Part shown: piece after piece, positions 34,326-43,998 of the stretch | Position numbering within the stretch: position 1 is the stretch's first letter | Layout of the letters: each line of letters starts with the position of its first letter | Program-made: the position numbers and the translations under genes | Assembly: GCF_001189845.1 (NCBI RefSeq) | Contig: NZ_LFLZ01000027.1 | Location: 1 to 64,000 of the forward strand | Direction of reading: 5' to 3' | Source: Bradyrhizobium tropiciagri | Lineage (GTDB): Bacteria; Pseudomonadota; Alphaproteobacteria; Rhizobiales; Xanthobacteraceae | DNA: 64,000 bases | The notes under the pieces: generated by a model | The model's input: only the letters and a program-made list of their open reading frames with translations | Databases searched by the model: none | Told to the model about the DNA's origin: nothing

Positions 34326-35450
34326 TTACTTCGGCTGGAAGTTGGGATGGATGACGGCGCCGTCCTTGGTCAGCGCGGTGGCCTTCACCAGCTCGTCGTC
34401 CCAATTGACCGCGAGCGCCTTGTTGGCCTTGTCGACCATCGTCTCGATGAACGAGAACAGGTTGCGTGCGTAGAGCCCCGAGGCCGAAGCCGCGACGCGG
34501 CCGGCGACATTGGTGTAGCCGACGATCTTGATGCCATCGGTCTCGACGACCTCGCCGGGCTTGGCGCCTTCGACATTACCGCCGCGCTCGACCGCGAGAT
34601 CGACCAGCACGGAGCCCGGCTTCATCGATTTCACCATCTCGCCGGTGACGAGCTTCGGCGCCGGACGGCCCGGGATCAGCGCGGTCGTGATCACGATGTC
34701 CTGTTTCGTGATGTGCTCGGCGGTAAGCTGAGCCTGCTTGGCCTGGTACTCCTTGGACATTTCCTTGGCGTAGCCGCCCGCGGTCTGCGCGTTCTTGAAC
34801 TCCTCGTCCTCGACGGCGAGGAACTTTGCGCCGAGCGATTCCACCTGCTCCTTGGTGGCGGGGCGGACGTCGGTCGCGGTGACGACGGCACCTAACCGCC
34901 GCGCGGTCGCGATCGCCTGCAGGCCGGCGACGCCGACGCCCATCACGAACACCTTGGCGGCCGGCACGGTGCCGGCGGCGGTCATCATCATCGGGAAGGC
35001 GCGGCCGAAGGCTTCGGCGCCCTCGATCACCGCGCGGTAGCCGGCCAGATTGGCCTGCGAGGACAAGACGTCCATCACCTGCGCGCGGGTGATGCGCGGC
35101 ATCAATTCCATCGCGAAGGCGGACACGCCGGCATCGGCCATCGTCTTCAGCGCGGCCTCGTTGCCGTAGGGATCCATGATCGCGATGACCAGCGCACCGC
35201 GCTTGTATTTGGAGAGTTCGGAGGCCTCGGGCCGCTTCACCTTGATGATGATGTCGGCGTCCTTGAGCGCATCGGCACTGACGGTGGCGCCCGCCGCGGT
35301 GAGCTCCGAATCAGGCAGGCCCGACTTGATGCCGGCGCCGGGCTCGACCGCGACCTCGGCGCCGAGCGCCTTGAACTTCTTGATGGTGTCCGGCGAAACC
35401 GCAACCCGCGGCTCGGACGGATCGATTTCCTTGGCAACGGCGATCTTCAT
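34326..35450 (-). CDS. pntA1: NAD(P) transhydrogenase subunit alpha, part 1
   Basis: The 374-residue soluble NAD(H)-binding subunit (domain I) of the transhydrogenase. It has the alanine-dehydrogenase-like fold: MKIAVAKEIDPSEPRVAVSP at the start, the Rossmann segment VFVMGVGVAGLQAIATARRLGA near residue 165-186, and the mobile-loop region after 220. Length is normal for the split form. First of the pnt genes; the 50-codon oxidase-subunit gene lies 142 bases upstream on the same strand. Confidence 0.96.
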   Translation of the reverse strand: MKIAVAKEIDPSEPRVAVSPDTIKKFKALGAEVAVEPGAGIKSGLPDSELTAAGATVSADALKDADIIIKVKRPEASELSKYKRGALVIAIMDPYGNEAALKTMADAGVSAFAMELMPRITRAQVMDVLSSQANLAGYRAVIEGAEAFGRAFPMMMTAAGTVPAAKVFVMGVGVAGLQAIATARRLGAVVTATDVRPATKEQVESLGAKFLAVEDEEFKNAQTAGGYAKEMSKEYQAKQAQLTAEHITKQDIVITTALIPGRPAPKLVTGEMVKSMKPGSVLVDLAVERGGNVEGAKPGEVVETDGIKIVGYTNVAGRVAASASGLYARNLFSFIETMVDKANKALAVNWDDELVKATALTKDGAVIHPNFQPK

Positions 35451-35592
35451 GGGCCCTCCGGCGGCGCGAGCGGCGCACGCGTCTTCAAACTAGCGTTATT
35501 TTCGCCAGATTGGATACCCCGGTTTTTACAGCCGGGTTCAACAGGAATTCCGGCACCGCCGCGGGACGGCGGCGCCGCTAGCCGATCAAGGA

Positions 35593-35745
35593 TCAGACCA
35601 GGAAATAGGCCATCAGAGCGAGGAGGATGGCGACGCTGATCGTGCCCCATTTGACCAGCATGAGAAACCCTTCATAGGTCTGCTCATGCGCCACGTAATC
35701 GTTGCCGTCGGCGGTCGTATAGGCCACTTCGCTATGGTCTGCCAT
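35593..35745 (-). CDS. aa3-type cytochrome c oxidase small subunit IV
   Basis: A 50-residue protein found by reading the gap upstream of pntA1. It has a polar N-terminus (MADHSEVAYTTADGNDYVAHEQTYEGF) and one membrane helix (MLVKWGTISVAILLALMAYFLV). This matches the bacterial aa3-type oxidase subunit IV family (COX4_pro_2), a single-helix accessory subunit of the terminal oxidase. The ATG at 35745 gives a clean frame to TGA at 35593. Being placed just before pntA1 is usual in Bradyrhizobium and Rhodopseudomonas, as far as I recall. Confidence 0.85.
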   Translation of the reverse strand: MADHSEVAYTTADGNDYVAHEQTYEGFLMLVKWGTISVAILLALMAYFLV

Positions 35746-35995
35746 CGCTGTCCCCAGTCAGAAATTCGCGTTCTGCGAGCCATTACCGCAAACGGATTGG
35801 CAGGGCAACGGCGCGGTCCCTATCGGGTGATTTGGAGCGCAAATCGTCCCCGATTCACCCCTCGAGCGACGGCCCTGCGGCCGCCCCTCGGGCAAGATTG
35901 ATCTCCCAAGCGCAGGCGTCATGGCATGGTCATGCCGTGAGGCGCAAAAAGCGCCGAACGAATCTGTCTGGGGCAGGCCGGAAGGCCGATGGGCC

Positions 35996-37912
35996 TCAGC
36001 CCATCGCCTCCAGCTCGTCGATCATGCCGGCGATCACGGACAGGCCGCCGTCCCAGAATTTCGGGTCCTTGGCGTCGAGCCCAAACGGCCGCAGCAGTTC
36101 GGAGTAATGCTTGGTGCCGCCGGCGGCGAGCATGTCGAGATAGCGCTCGGCGAAACCCTCGGACGCATGCTCGTAGACCGCATAGAGCGAGTTCACCAGG
36201 CAATCGCCGAATGCATAGGCGTAGACGTAGAACGGCGAGTGGATGAAGTGCGGGATGTACATCCAGAACGTCTCGTAGCCCGGCTTGACCTCGATCGCCG
36301 GCCCGAGGCTCTCGCCCTGCACGCTGAGCCAGAGCTGGCCGATCCGTTCCGCGGTGAGCTCGCCGTTCTTGCGCTCGGTGTGAACCGCGCGCTCGAATGA
36401 ATAGAACGCGATCTGCCGCACCACGGTGTTGATCATGTCCTCGACCTTGCCTGCGAGCAGCGCCTGGCGCTGTTTTGCGTTCTTGGTCTGCGACAACAGG
36501 CGCTTGAAGGTCAGCATCTCGCCGAACACGCTCGCGGTTTCCGCCAGCGTCAGCGGCGTCGGCGCCATCAGCGCGCCGTTCTTCGCCGCCAGCACCTGGT
36601 GCACGCCATGGCCGAGCTCATGCGCCAGCGTCATCACGTCGCGCGGCTTGCCCTGGTAATTCATCAGCACGTACGGGTGCGCCGACGGCGTGGTCGGATG
36701 CGAGAACGCGCCCGGCGCCTTGCCGGGACGGACCGGCGCATCGATCCACCGATCATCGAAGAAGCGTTCGGCGATCTCGGCCATCCTCGGCGAGAAACCG
36801 TTATAGGCCGACAGCACCATGTTGCGCGCCTCGGGCCAGGCGATCGTGCCGGTCGCCGCGAACGGCAGCGGCGCGTTGCGATCCCAGTGCGGCAGCTTCT
36901 TCTTTTTGAACCAGCCGGCCTTCAACGCGTAATAGCGATGAGACAGCTTCGGATAGGCCGCGCGCACCGAGGCGACCAGCGCATCGACCACCTCGCGCTC
37001 GACGCGGTTGTTGAGATGGCGCGAATCCGCGACGTCCTGGAAGCCGCGCCAGCGGTCGGAGATCTCCTTGTCCTTGGCGAGCGTGTTGGTGATCAGCGCG
37101 AAGGTGCGCTCATTGTCCTTGAAGGTTTTGGCCAATGCTTGCGCCGCGGCCTTGCGCTTGTCGCCCGCCTTGTCCTGCAACAGGTTCAGCGTCGGCTCGA
37201 TCGCCAGCTCCTTGCCCGCGACCTTGAAGCGCAGGCCGGAGATGGTCTGGTCGAACAGCCGGTTCCAGGCCGCGTAGCCGCTCTGTGCCTTTTCGTGGAA
37301 GAGCTGCTCGACGCGATCCTCGAGCTGGTACGGCTTGTCCTTGCGCAGATCCTCGATCCACGGCCGGTAGTGGCCGAGCGCGGGTTCGGCCATTGCGCGC
37401 TCGATCACATCATCGTCAACGCGATTGAGCTCGAGCGAGAAGAACAAGAGATGCACCGACGCCGCCGTCAGCCGCTCGGAGACGTCGCCGTAGAATTTCG
37501 AGATCGCCGGGTCGACGCTGTCGCCGGCGTGGACCAGGCCGGCATAGGAGCCGAGACGGCCGGCCAGGTCGTCGATCGCCTCGTAGCGGCGGACCGCCTC
37601 GGCGAGCCACTTTCCGCCGCCTTCCCTGGCGGTATTTTCGGCGAGCTTGCCCTTGTAGTCGGTCTCAAACGCGACGCAATCTGCATCCATTTTCTGCAGG
37701 TCGCGTGCGACCTCCGGGGCATCGATACCGGCGTAGAGATCAGCCAGATTCCATTCGGGAAGCTTGCCGGTCTTGCTGGCTGCCGTTTTTGCCGCCGGGC
37801 CGCCTGCGGTGGATTTGCGTTGGGCACCCGTCTTGCGCAATGCGGCTTCCTTGCGGAGGGCGGCCTTGCTGACGGCAGTCTTGTTGGACGCAGTTTTGGA
37901 GCGCGAGGTCAT
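35996..37912 (-). CDS. pepF: M3 family oligoendopeptidase F
   Basis: A 638-residue zinc metallopeptidase of family M3B that cuts short peptides in the cytoplasm, in peptide recycling. The zinc motif HELGH is at residues 431-435, with the third ligand in the following helix (LAETASVFGE, near 456-465). The first 48 residues are an Ala/Lys-rich extension with no signal-like core, probably disordered; the conserved enzyme begins at LPEWNLADLY. Length without the extension matches PepF. Monocistronic, divergent from the 38055 regulator. Confidence 0.93.
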   Translation of the reverse strand: MTSRSKTASNKTAVSKAALRKEAALRKTGAQRKSTAGGPAAKTAASKTGKLPEWNLADLYAGIDAPEVARDLQKMDADCVAFETDYKGKLAENTAREGGGKWLAEAVRRYEAIDDLAGRLGSYAGLVHAGDSVDPAISKFYGDVSERLTAASVHLLFFSLELNRVDDDVIERAMAEPALGHYRPWIEDLRKDKPYQLEDRVEQLFHEKAQSGYAAWNRLFDQTISGLRFKVAGKELAIEPTLNLLQDKAGDKRKAAAQALAKTFKDNERTFALITNTLAKDKEISDRWRGFQDVADSRHLNNRVEREVVDALVASVRAAYPKLSHRYYALKAGWFKKKKLPHWDRNAPLPFAATGTIAWPEARNMVLSAYNGFSPRMAEIAERFFDDRWIDAPVRPGKAPGAFSHPTTPSAHPYVLMNYQGKPRDVMTLAHELGHGVHQVLAAKNGALMAPTPLTLAETASVFGEMLTFKRLLSQTKNAKQRQALLAGKVEDMINTVVRQIAFYSFERAVHTERKNGELTAERIGQLWLSVQGESLGPAIEVKPGYETFWMYIPHFIHSPFYVYAYAFGDCLVNSLYAVYEHASEGFAERYLDMLAAGGTKHYSELLRPFGLDAKDPKFWDGGLSVIAGMIDELEAMG

Positions 37913-38054
37913 CTTGTTCGTAACCTTGGTTCAGTCGGAAAGATGTCGGCGGCGGCGGAATAAGGGCGGGTTGGCAACGTTTAAGAGTGCGTTAATCGGC
38001 ATCGGCGACATTGCCCCGATTCGAGACAAATAATCGTAGCGTGCGGGGAAAACC

Positions 38055-39545
<1,491 letters not shown>

Positions 39546-39851
39546 GCCCTGGGGCCGCCGAGGCCGTACCAGGGAACCTTTTGAACCGTGTCGTGGCGGT
39601 GACAGACAAAGGCTGTGCCGCGTGGCAAAAACGCACAGCCCGAGCGAAATCAGCTGCTTCGAGGTCAGTTTGTCGTGAGTTGCCCCGCATGGCGCTGGCT
39701 GCATAAGAGGGGCAAATGTATCGTCTGCGTTAATTGCGTGCAGGCATACGAGTCGTTTGAGAAGCCGGCGCTTTCGCGCAAGCTATGAAACCGGATGTCG
39801 ATTTGAACTGTTCCAGATCTGAAGGGGCAGTTCCACCCAGGGGGTGTGAAA
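39546..39851. other. gene-free gap before the L,D-transpeptidase
   Basis: 306 bases without a convincing gene. A hairpin GGCTGTGC (39611-39618) / GCACAGCC (39633-39640) with a 14-base loop lies 70 bases after the regulator's stop; it has no T run. The last part should hold the promoter of the 39852 gene. I see no clear sigma-54 (GG-N10-GC) site. Confidence 0.45.
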
Positions 39852-42101
39852 ATGCGTGACTGTTCGAACAACCGTCGAGGATTTGACCGCGTATTGATGG
39901 CCGTCGCGGCGACCTTCCTCACGGTGTCCGCGAGCTCGGCCTTCGCGCAGGACACGCCTCGCTCCAGTGCCTCGGAACTTGCGATCGACGCCGCGATCCC
40001 GCGCCCCGAACCGGCCAACATGCCGCCGCCCACCGCGAGCGATTTCAAGCCCGACACCACCGCCGCGCTGCCCGATGCAGCCAAGCCGGCCGACGCAAAG
40101 CCCACCGATGCAAAGCCTGTCGACGCGAAGCCGGCAGAGCCGAGCGCGACGGCTAAGGCCGTCGAGCCGAAGCCCGCCGATGTCGCCACCGCGCCGGCGA
40201 CGAAGCCCGCCGACGCGCCGAAGGCCGATGCACCAAAGACCGATACCGCGGTCGCGCCGCCTGCGGCAGCGCCCGCCCCTGCCACCGCAACGGCGCCCGC
40301 CGCAGCTCCGGCTCCCGCGACGGCCGCAGCTCCCGCGACCGAGCCCGCGAAGGCCGCGAGCAATGTTGCCGCCGAGGATCAGCCGGTCGCTGACAAGCTG
40401 CGCGACCTGCTCGCCAACAAGTCGCTGCGCACCTTCGATCGCAAGAACGAGCGCGCGGCCGCCGAGAAATTCTATTCGGCCCGCGAATATGCGCCTGTGT
40501 TCACCAAGGCCGGCAAGCTGACCGACGCCGGCAAGGGCGTCATCGCCCGCCTGAAGGACGCGGCCGCCGACGGCCTCGATGCATCCGACTATCCGGTGCC
40601 GGATTTCGCCGCCGCGACGACGCCCGATGCGCTGGCCGACGCCGAGCTGAAGCTCGCGGCCAGCATGCTGGACTATGCGCGCCAGGCTCAGAGTGGCCGC
40701 ATGCACTGGTCGCAGGTGTCGGCAGACATCCTCTATCCGGAGCACCCGATCGATCCGGCGGAAGTGTTCACGAATGTGACTTCCGCCAAGGACGCCTCGG
40801 CTGCGCTCGACAGCTACAATCCGCCGCAGAAGCTCTACAAGGAGCTGAAGAAGAAGCTCGCCGAGCTGCGCGGCCAGGGCGACGGCCCTGTCATCATGAT
40901 CGCCGACGGCCCGGCGCTGAAATATGTGCCGGCGCGCAAGAAGCAGGCCGCGGTCGAGATGGATGATCCGCGCGTGCCCGACCTGCGGGGCAAGCTCGGC
41001 GTCACCGAGAATGCCGACAGCACGAAGTATGATGCGACCGTCGCGCGCGCGGTGGAGAGATTCCAGAGCAGCGTCGACCTCAAGCCGACGGGCGTGCTCG
41101 ACGAGCGCACGGTGAAGGCGCTGAACAATCCGAAGCGCGACCGCCAGATCGACACCGTGATCGTCAACATGGAGCGCTGGCGCTGGCTGCCGCGCCAGCT
41201 CGGCGCCGCCACTGTCGGCAACGCCTATGTGATCCTCAACATCCCGGACTACACGCTGAAGGTGATGCAGAACGGCGCGCAGGTCTGGACCACGCGCGTC
41301 GTGACCGGCAAGCCCGGCCAGCACGCCACGCCGCTTCTGACCGAGACGATGAAGTACATCACGGTCAACCCGACCTGGAACGTGCCGCCGTCGATCATCT
41401 ACAACGAGTATCTGCCGGCCCTGCAGCAGGATCCGACGGTTTTGCAGCGCATGGGCCTGAAGCTCGAGCGCAACCGCGACGGCTCGATCCACGTCTCGCA
41501 GCCGCCCGGTGAGGCCAACGCGCTCGGCCGCATCCGCTTCAACTTCCCGAACAAGTTCCTGGTCTATCAGCACGACACGCCGGACAAGTACCTGTTCGCG
41601 AAGGACGAGCGCGCCTACAGCCATGGCTGCATGCGCGTGCAGAATCCGGATCAGTACGCATCCGTGCTACTCAACATCACCGAGCCGAACCAGCACTACA
41701 CGCCGGAGCGGATCCGCAGCATGTACGGCTCGAGCGAAGTCGATCTGAAATTCCCGACGCCGATCCCGGTCAACATCACCTACCAGACCGCGTTCGTGGA
41801 CGACGCCGGCAAGCTGCAGATCCGCAAGGACGTCTACGGCCGCGACGCCACCATGCTGTCGCTGCTCAGGAACAGCCGCGGCAAGGATCTCGAAACGGTG
41901 GTGGCGCATGCCCAGCCGAGCTATGCGCGTCCGCCGAGCAGCAGCCTGCCTCCGGGCGTCAATGTCGCCGGCGACAACAGCGGCTTCGGGTCCTCCGGAC
42001 CGAACTTCTTCGAGCGCCTGTTCGGAGGGTTCGGACAGCCGGAGCCGCAGCCGGCCCGCCGCGGTCAGGCCCAGCAGCAGCGCCGGGTGATCACCCGCTA
42101 A
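39852..42101 (+). CDS. L,D-transpeptidase (LdtD/YcbB-like)
   Basis: A 749-residue secreted enzyme that forms 3-3 crosslinks in peptidoglycan. A signal peptide (about residues 14-35, cleavage after AFA) is followed by a 150-residue Pro/Ala/Lys-rich linker with repeated KPxDA units, the N-terminal domain (about 185-370), a peptidoglycan-binding domain (about 375-435, PTGVLDERTVKALN) and the YkuD catalytic domain with YSHGCMRV, nucleophile C593. The family is usually about 550-620 residues; the linker explains the extra length. I chose the ATG at 39852 because AGGGGGTG sits 6-7 bases before it. A terminator follows, then the MepK-like gene. Confidence 0.93.
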   Translation: MRDCSNNRRGFDRVLMAVAATFLTVSASSAFAQDTPRSSASELAIDAAIPRPEPANMPPPTASDFKPDTTAALPDAAKPADAKPTDAKPVDAKPAEPSATAKAVEPKPADVATAPATKPADAPKADAPKTDTAVAPPAAAPAPATATAPAAAPAPATAAAPATEPAKAASNVAAEDQPVADKLRDLLANKSLRTFDRKNERAAAEKFYSAREYAPVFTKAGKLTDAGKGVIARLKDAAADGLDASDYPVPDFAAATTPDALADAELKLAASMLDYARQAQSGRMHWSQVSADILYPEHPIDPAEVFTNVTSAKDASAALDSYNPPQKLYKELKKKLAELRGQGDGPVIMIADGPALKYVPARKKQAAVEMDDPRVPDLRGKLGVTENADSTKYDATVARAVERFQSSVDLKPTGVLDERTVKALNNPKRDRQIDTVIVNMERWRWLPRQLGAATVGNAYVILNIPDYTLKVMQNGAQVWTTRVVTGKPGQHATPLLTETMKYITVNPTWNVPPSIIYNEYLPALQQDPTVLQRMGLKLERNRDGSIHVSQPPGEANALGRIRFNFPNKFLVYQHDTPDKYLFAKDERAYSHGCMRVQNPDQYASVLLNITEPNQHYTPERIRSMYGSSEVDLKFPTPIPVNITYQTAFVDDAGKLQIRKDVYGRDATMLSLLRNSRGKDLETVVAHAQPSYARPPSSSLPPGVNVAGDNSGFGSSGPNFFERLFGGFGQPEPQPARRGQAQQQRRVITR

Positions 42102-42143
42102 TCTGCTTCGCGGCCCGATTGCGATAAATTTTGAAGCAAAATC

Positions 42144-42172
42144 AACGATCTCGCTCAAAAAGCGAGATCGTT
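42144..42172 (+). terminator. terminator hairpin after the L,D-transpeptidase gene
   Basis: A perfect 12-base stem AACGATCTCGCT / AGCGAGATCGTT with loop CAAAA, ending in TTT, 42 bases after the stop codon. Confidence 0.65.
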
Positions 42173-42366
42173 TACGTTAACCATTCCCGGTGCCAGCCGG
42201 GGGACTGGGCTATCTTTTGCCACACTCGCCCAGTTAGTTAAGCCTAACTTGGGGGCGGGTCGGTAAACCTCGGTTAACCCTCCCGCTTTAAGAAAGCGTT
42301 CACCGTCTTCCGCAGGGGGTCTGCGAAAGGTGCCGACCGAACGCTCGTCGACTGGGTGGGCTCATA

Positions 42367-43968
42367 GTGCTGGCTGTCTTCGCACGCCGCTACAATCCGC
42401 TGTCGTTGCCTAAGGCCGGGTACCAAGTCGGCCTGACCGCGCTATTGCTGTTGGCCGGCGCGGGATCGGTGCATGACGCGACCGCGCTGAACCAGACCCG
42501 CACCCTCTCGTTCCACCACACCCATTCCGGCGAAGACCTCACCGTCACCTTCAAGCGCGATGGCCGCTACGATGAAGCCGCGCTGAAGCAGCTCAACCAC
42601 TTCCTGCGCGACTGGCGCTCCCAGGATGAGACGGTGATGGACCGCCATCTGTTCGACATCCTCTGGGAAGTCTACAGCGACGTCGGCGGCAAGCAGCCGA
42701 TCCAGATCATCTCCGCCTATCGCGCCCCCGCCACCAACGCCATGCTCCGCCGCCGCTCCTCGGGCGTCGCGCGCCACAGCCAGCACATGCTGGGGCATGC
42801 GATGGACTTCTTCATTCCGGGCGTGCCGCTGGAGCAGATCCGCTTCGCCGGCCTGCGCCTGCAGCGCGGCGGCGTGGGCTTCTATCCGACCTCAGGCTCG
42901 CCGTTCGTGCATCTCGACACCGGCGGCATTCGCCACTGGCCGCGGATGACCCGCGAGCAGCTGGTCAGGGTGTTCCCCGATGGCCGCACTGTCCATGTCC
43001 CGACCGACGGCACGCCGCTGAAGGGCTATGAGCTCGCCAAGGCCGACATCGAACGCCGCGGCAATGGCGACGATGCCGCTGTGATCAGCAAACCGACCCT
43101 GTTCGCGAAGCTGTTTGGGGTCGGCAAGTCGGGTGACGATGAAGACGAAGGCGCGGCCAGCGTGAACGACAAGCCCGCAGCCGCGGCCAACACCGTAGTT
43201 GCCGCCGCAGCGCCCGCCAAATCCGCCGATCCGATTCCGCTGCCGCGCGCCAAGCCGCAATTCGCCGCCGCGATCCAGCTCGCCGCCGCCGACGCGCAGC
43301 TGGTTCCGACGCCGAAGGCGAGGCCTGCGATGCAGGTGGTGCAGACCGCCGAGAATACCGAGCCGCAATCGCCCGCCGACATCATCAATGCCCGCGGCTT
43401 CTGGGGCGACGATTCGGCGGCGCCGAAACAGGCATCGGCCGCGCAGATCGCCGCACTGAAGGCGCGTGAAGCGGTTGGCGGCACCGATCCGCAGACCACG
43501 GCCAGCACGACCGAAAACTTCAACAAGGCGCTCGCCTATGCGCCCGCTGCATCGTCACCGGTCGATCGCGCCAACATCGTCGCAGCGACCGCCCCGATCC
43601 TGCGCAATGTGCGCCCGACGCGCAACGCGGCGGCGCCCAGCACCGAGATCAACACCGTCGTCGCAAAGGGCGCGCCTGGCCAGGGCGTGATCACCACGTC
43701 GGCGCGGATCTCGGCCGCCAAGGGTAACGACGTCTGGATGCGCGTGGTGATGCTGGCGCCGAGCGCGAGCAATGCCATGCTGACCACGGTGCTCGGCGAC
43801 ACCGACATGAACATGATGCGGGCTCATTTCGTGAAACCGCAGGCCGCGGTCGCCATGACCTTCTCGGAAGATCCGATGATGGGCATGACCTGCGACCACT
43901 TCTCGGGCTCGGCGACCGCCCCCCTGACCACCCAGTCCTTCGTGCTGCGCACCGCCGCGCTGCGTTGA
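42367..43968 (+). CDS. DUF882 / MepK-like murein endopeptidase
   Basis: A 533-residue envelope protein. After an N-terminal hydrophobic signal or anchor (about 18-36) comes a peptidase M15-like domain (about 45-215) of the YcbK/MepK type: SAYRAP, the zinc site SQHMLGHAMDF and HLDTGGIRHW. E. coli MepK cuts 3-3 crosslinks and its gene lies beside the L,D-transpeptidase gene ycbB, the same neighbour as here. The last 320 residues are Ala/Pro-rich with a short conserved end and are absent from E. coli MepK (about 180 residues). The start is a GTG at 42367; I see no better one. Probably transcribed from its own promoter, given the terminator at 42144. Confidence 0.88.
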   Translation: MLAVFARRYNPLSLPKAGYQVGLTALLLLAGAGSVHDATALNQTRTLSFHHTHSGEDLTVTFKRDGRYDEAALKQLNHFLRDWRSQDETVMDRHLFDILWEVYSDVGGKQPIQIISAYRAPATNAMLRRRSSGVARHSQHMLGHAMDFFIPGVPLEQIRFAGLRLQRGGVGFYPTSGSPFVHLDTGGIRHWPRMTREQLVRVFPDGRTVHVPTDGTPLKGYELAKADIERRGNGDDAAVISKPTLFAKLFGVGKSGDDEDEGAASVNDKPAAAANTVVAAAAPAKSADPIPLPRAKPQFAAAIQLAAADAQLVPTPKARPAMQVVQTAENTEPQSPADIINARGFWGDDSAAPKQASAAQIAALKAREAVGGTDPQTTASTTENFNKALAYAPAASSPVDRANIVAATAPILRNVRPTRNAAAPSTEINTVVAKGAPGQGVITTSARISAAKGNDVWMRVVMLAPSASNAMLTTVLGDTDMNMMRAHFVKPQAAVAMTFSEDPMMGMTCDHFSGSATAPLTTQSFVLRTAALR

Positions 43969-43998
43969 GCCTCTCCGACACGATCACTTCATGAGCCG

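Noticed and set aside
39690..39720. Possible sigma-54 promoter before the L,D-transpeptidase (TGGCGCTGGCTGCA)
   Set aside because: The GG to GC spacing is 8, not 10, so it does not fit the consensus.
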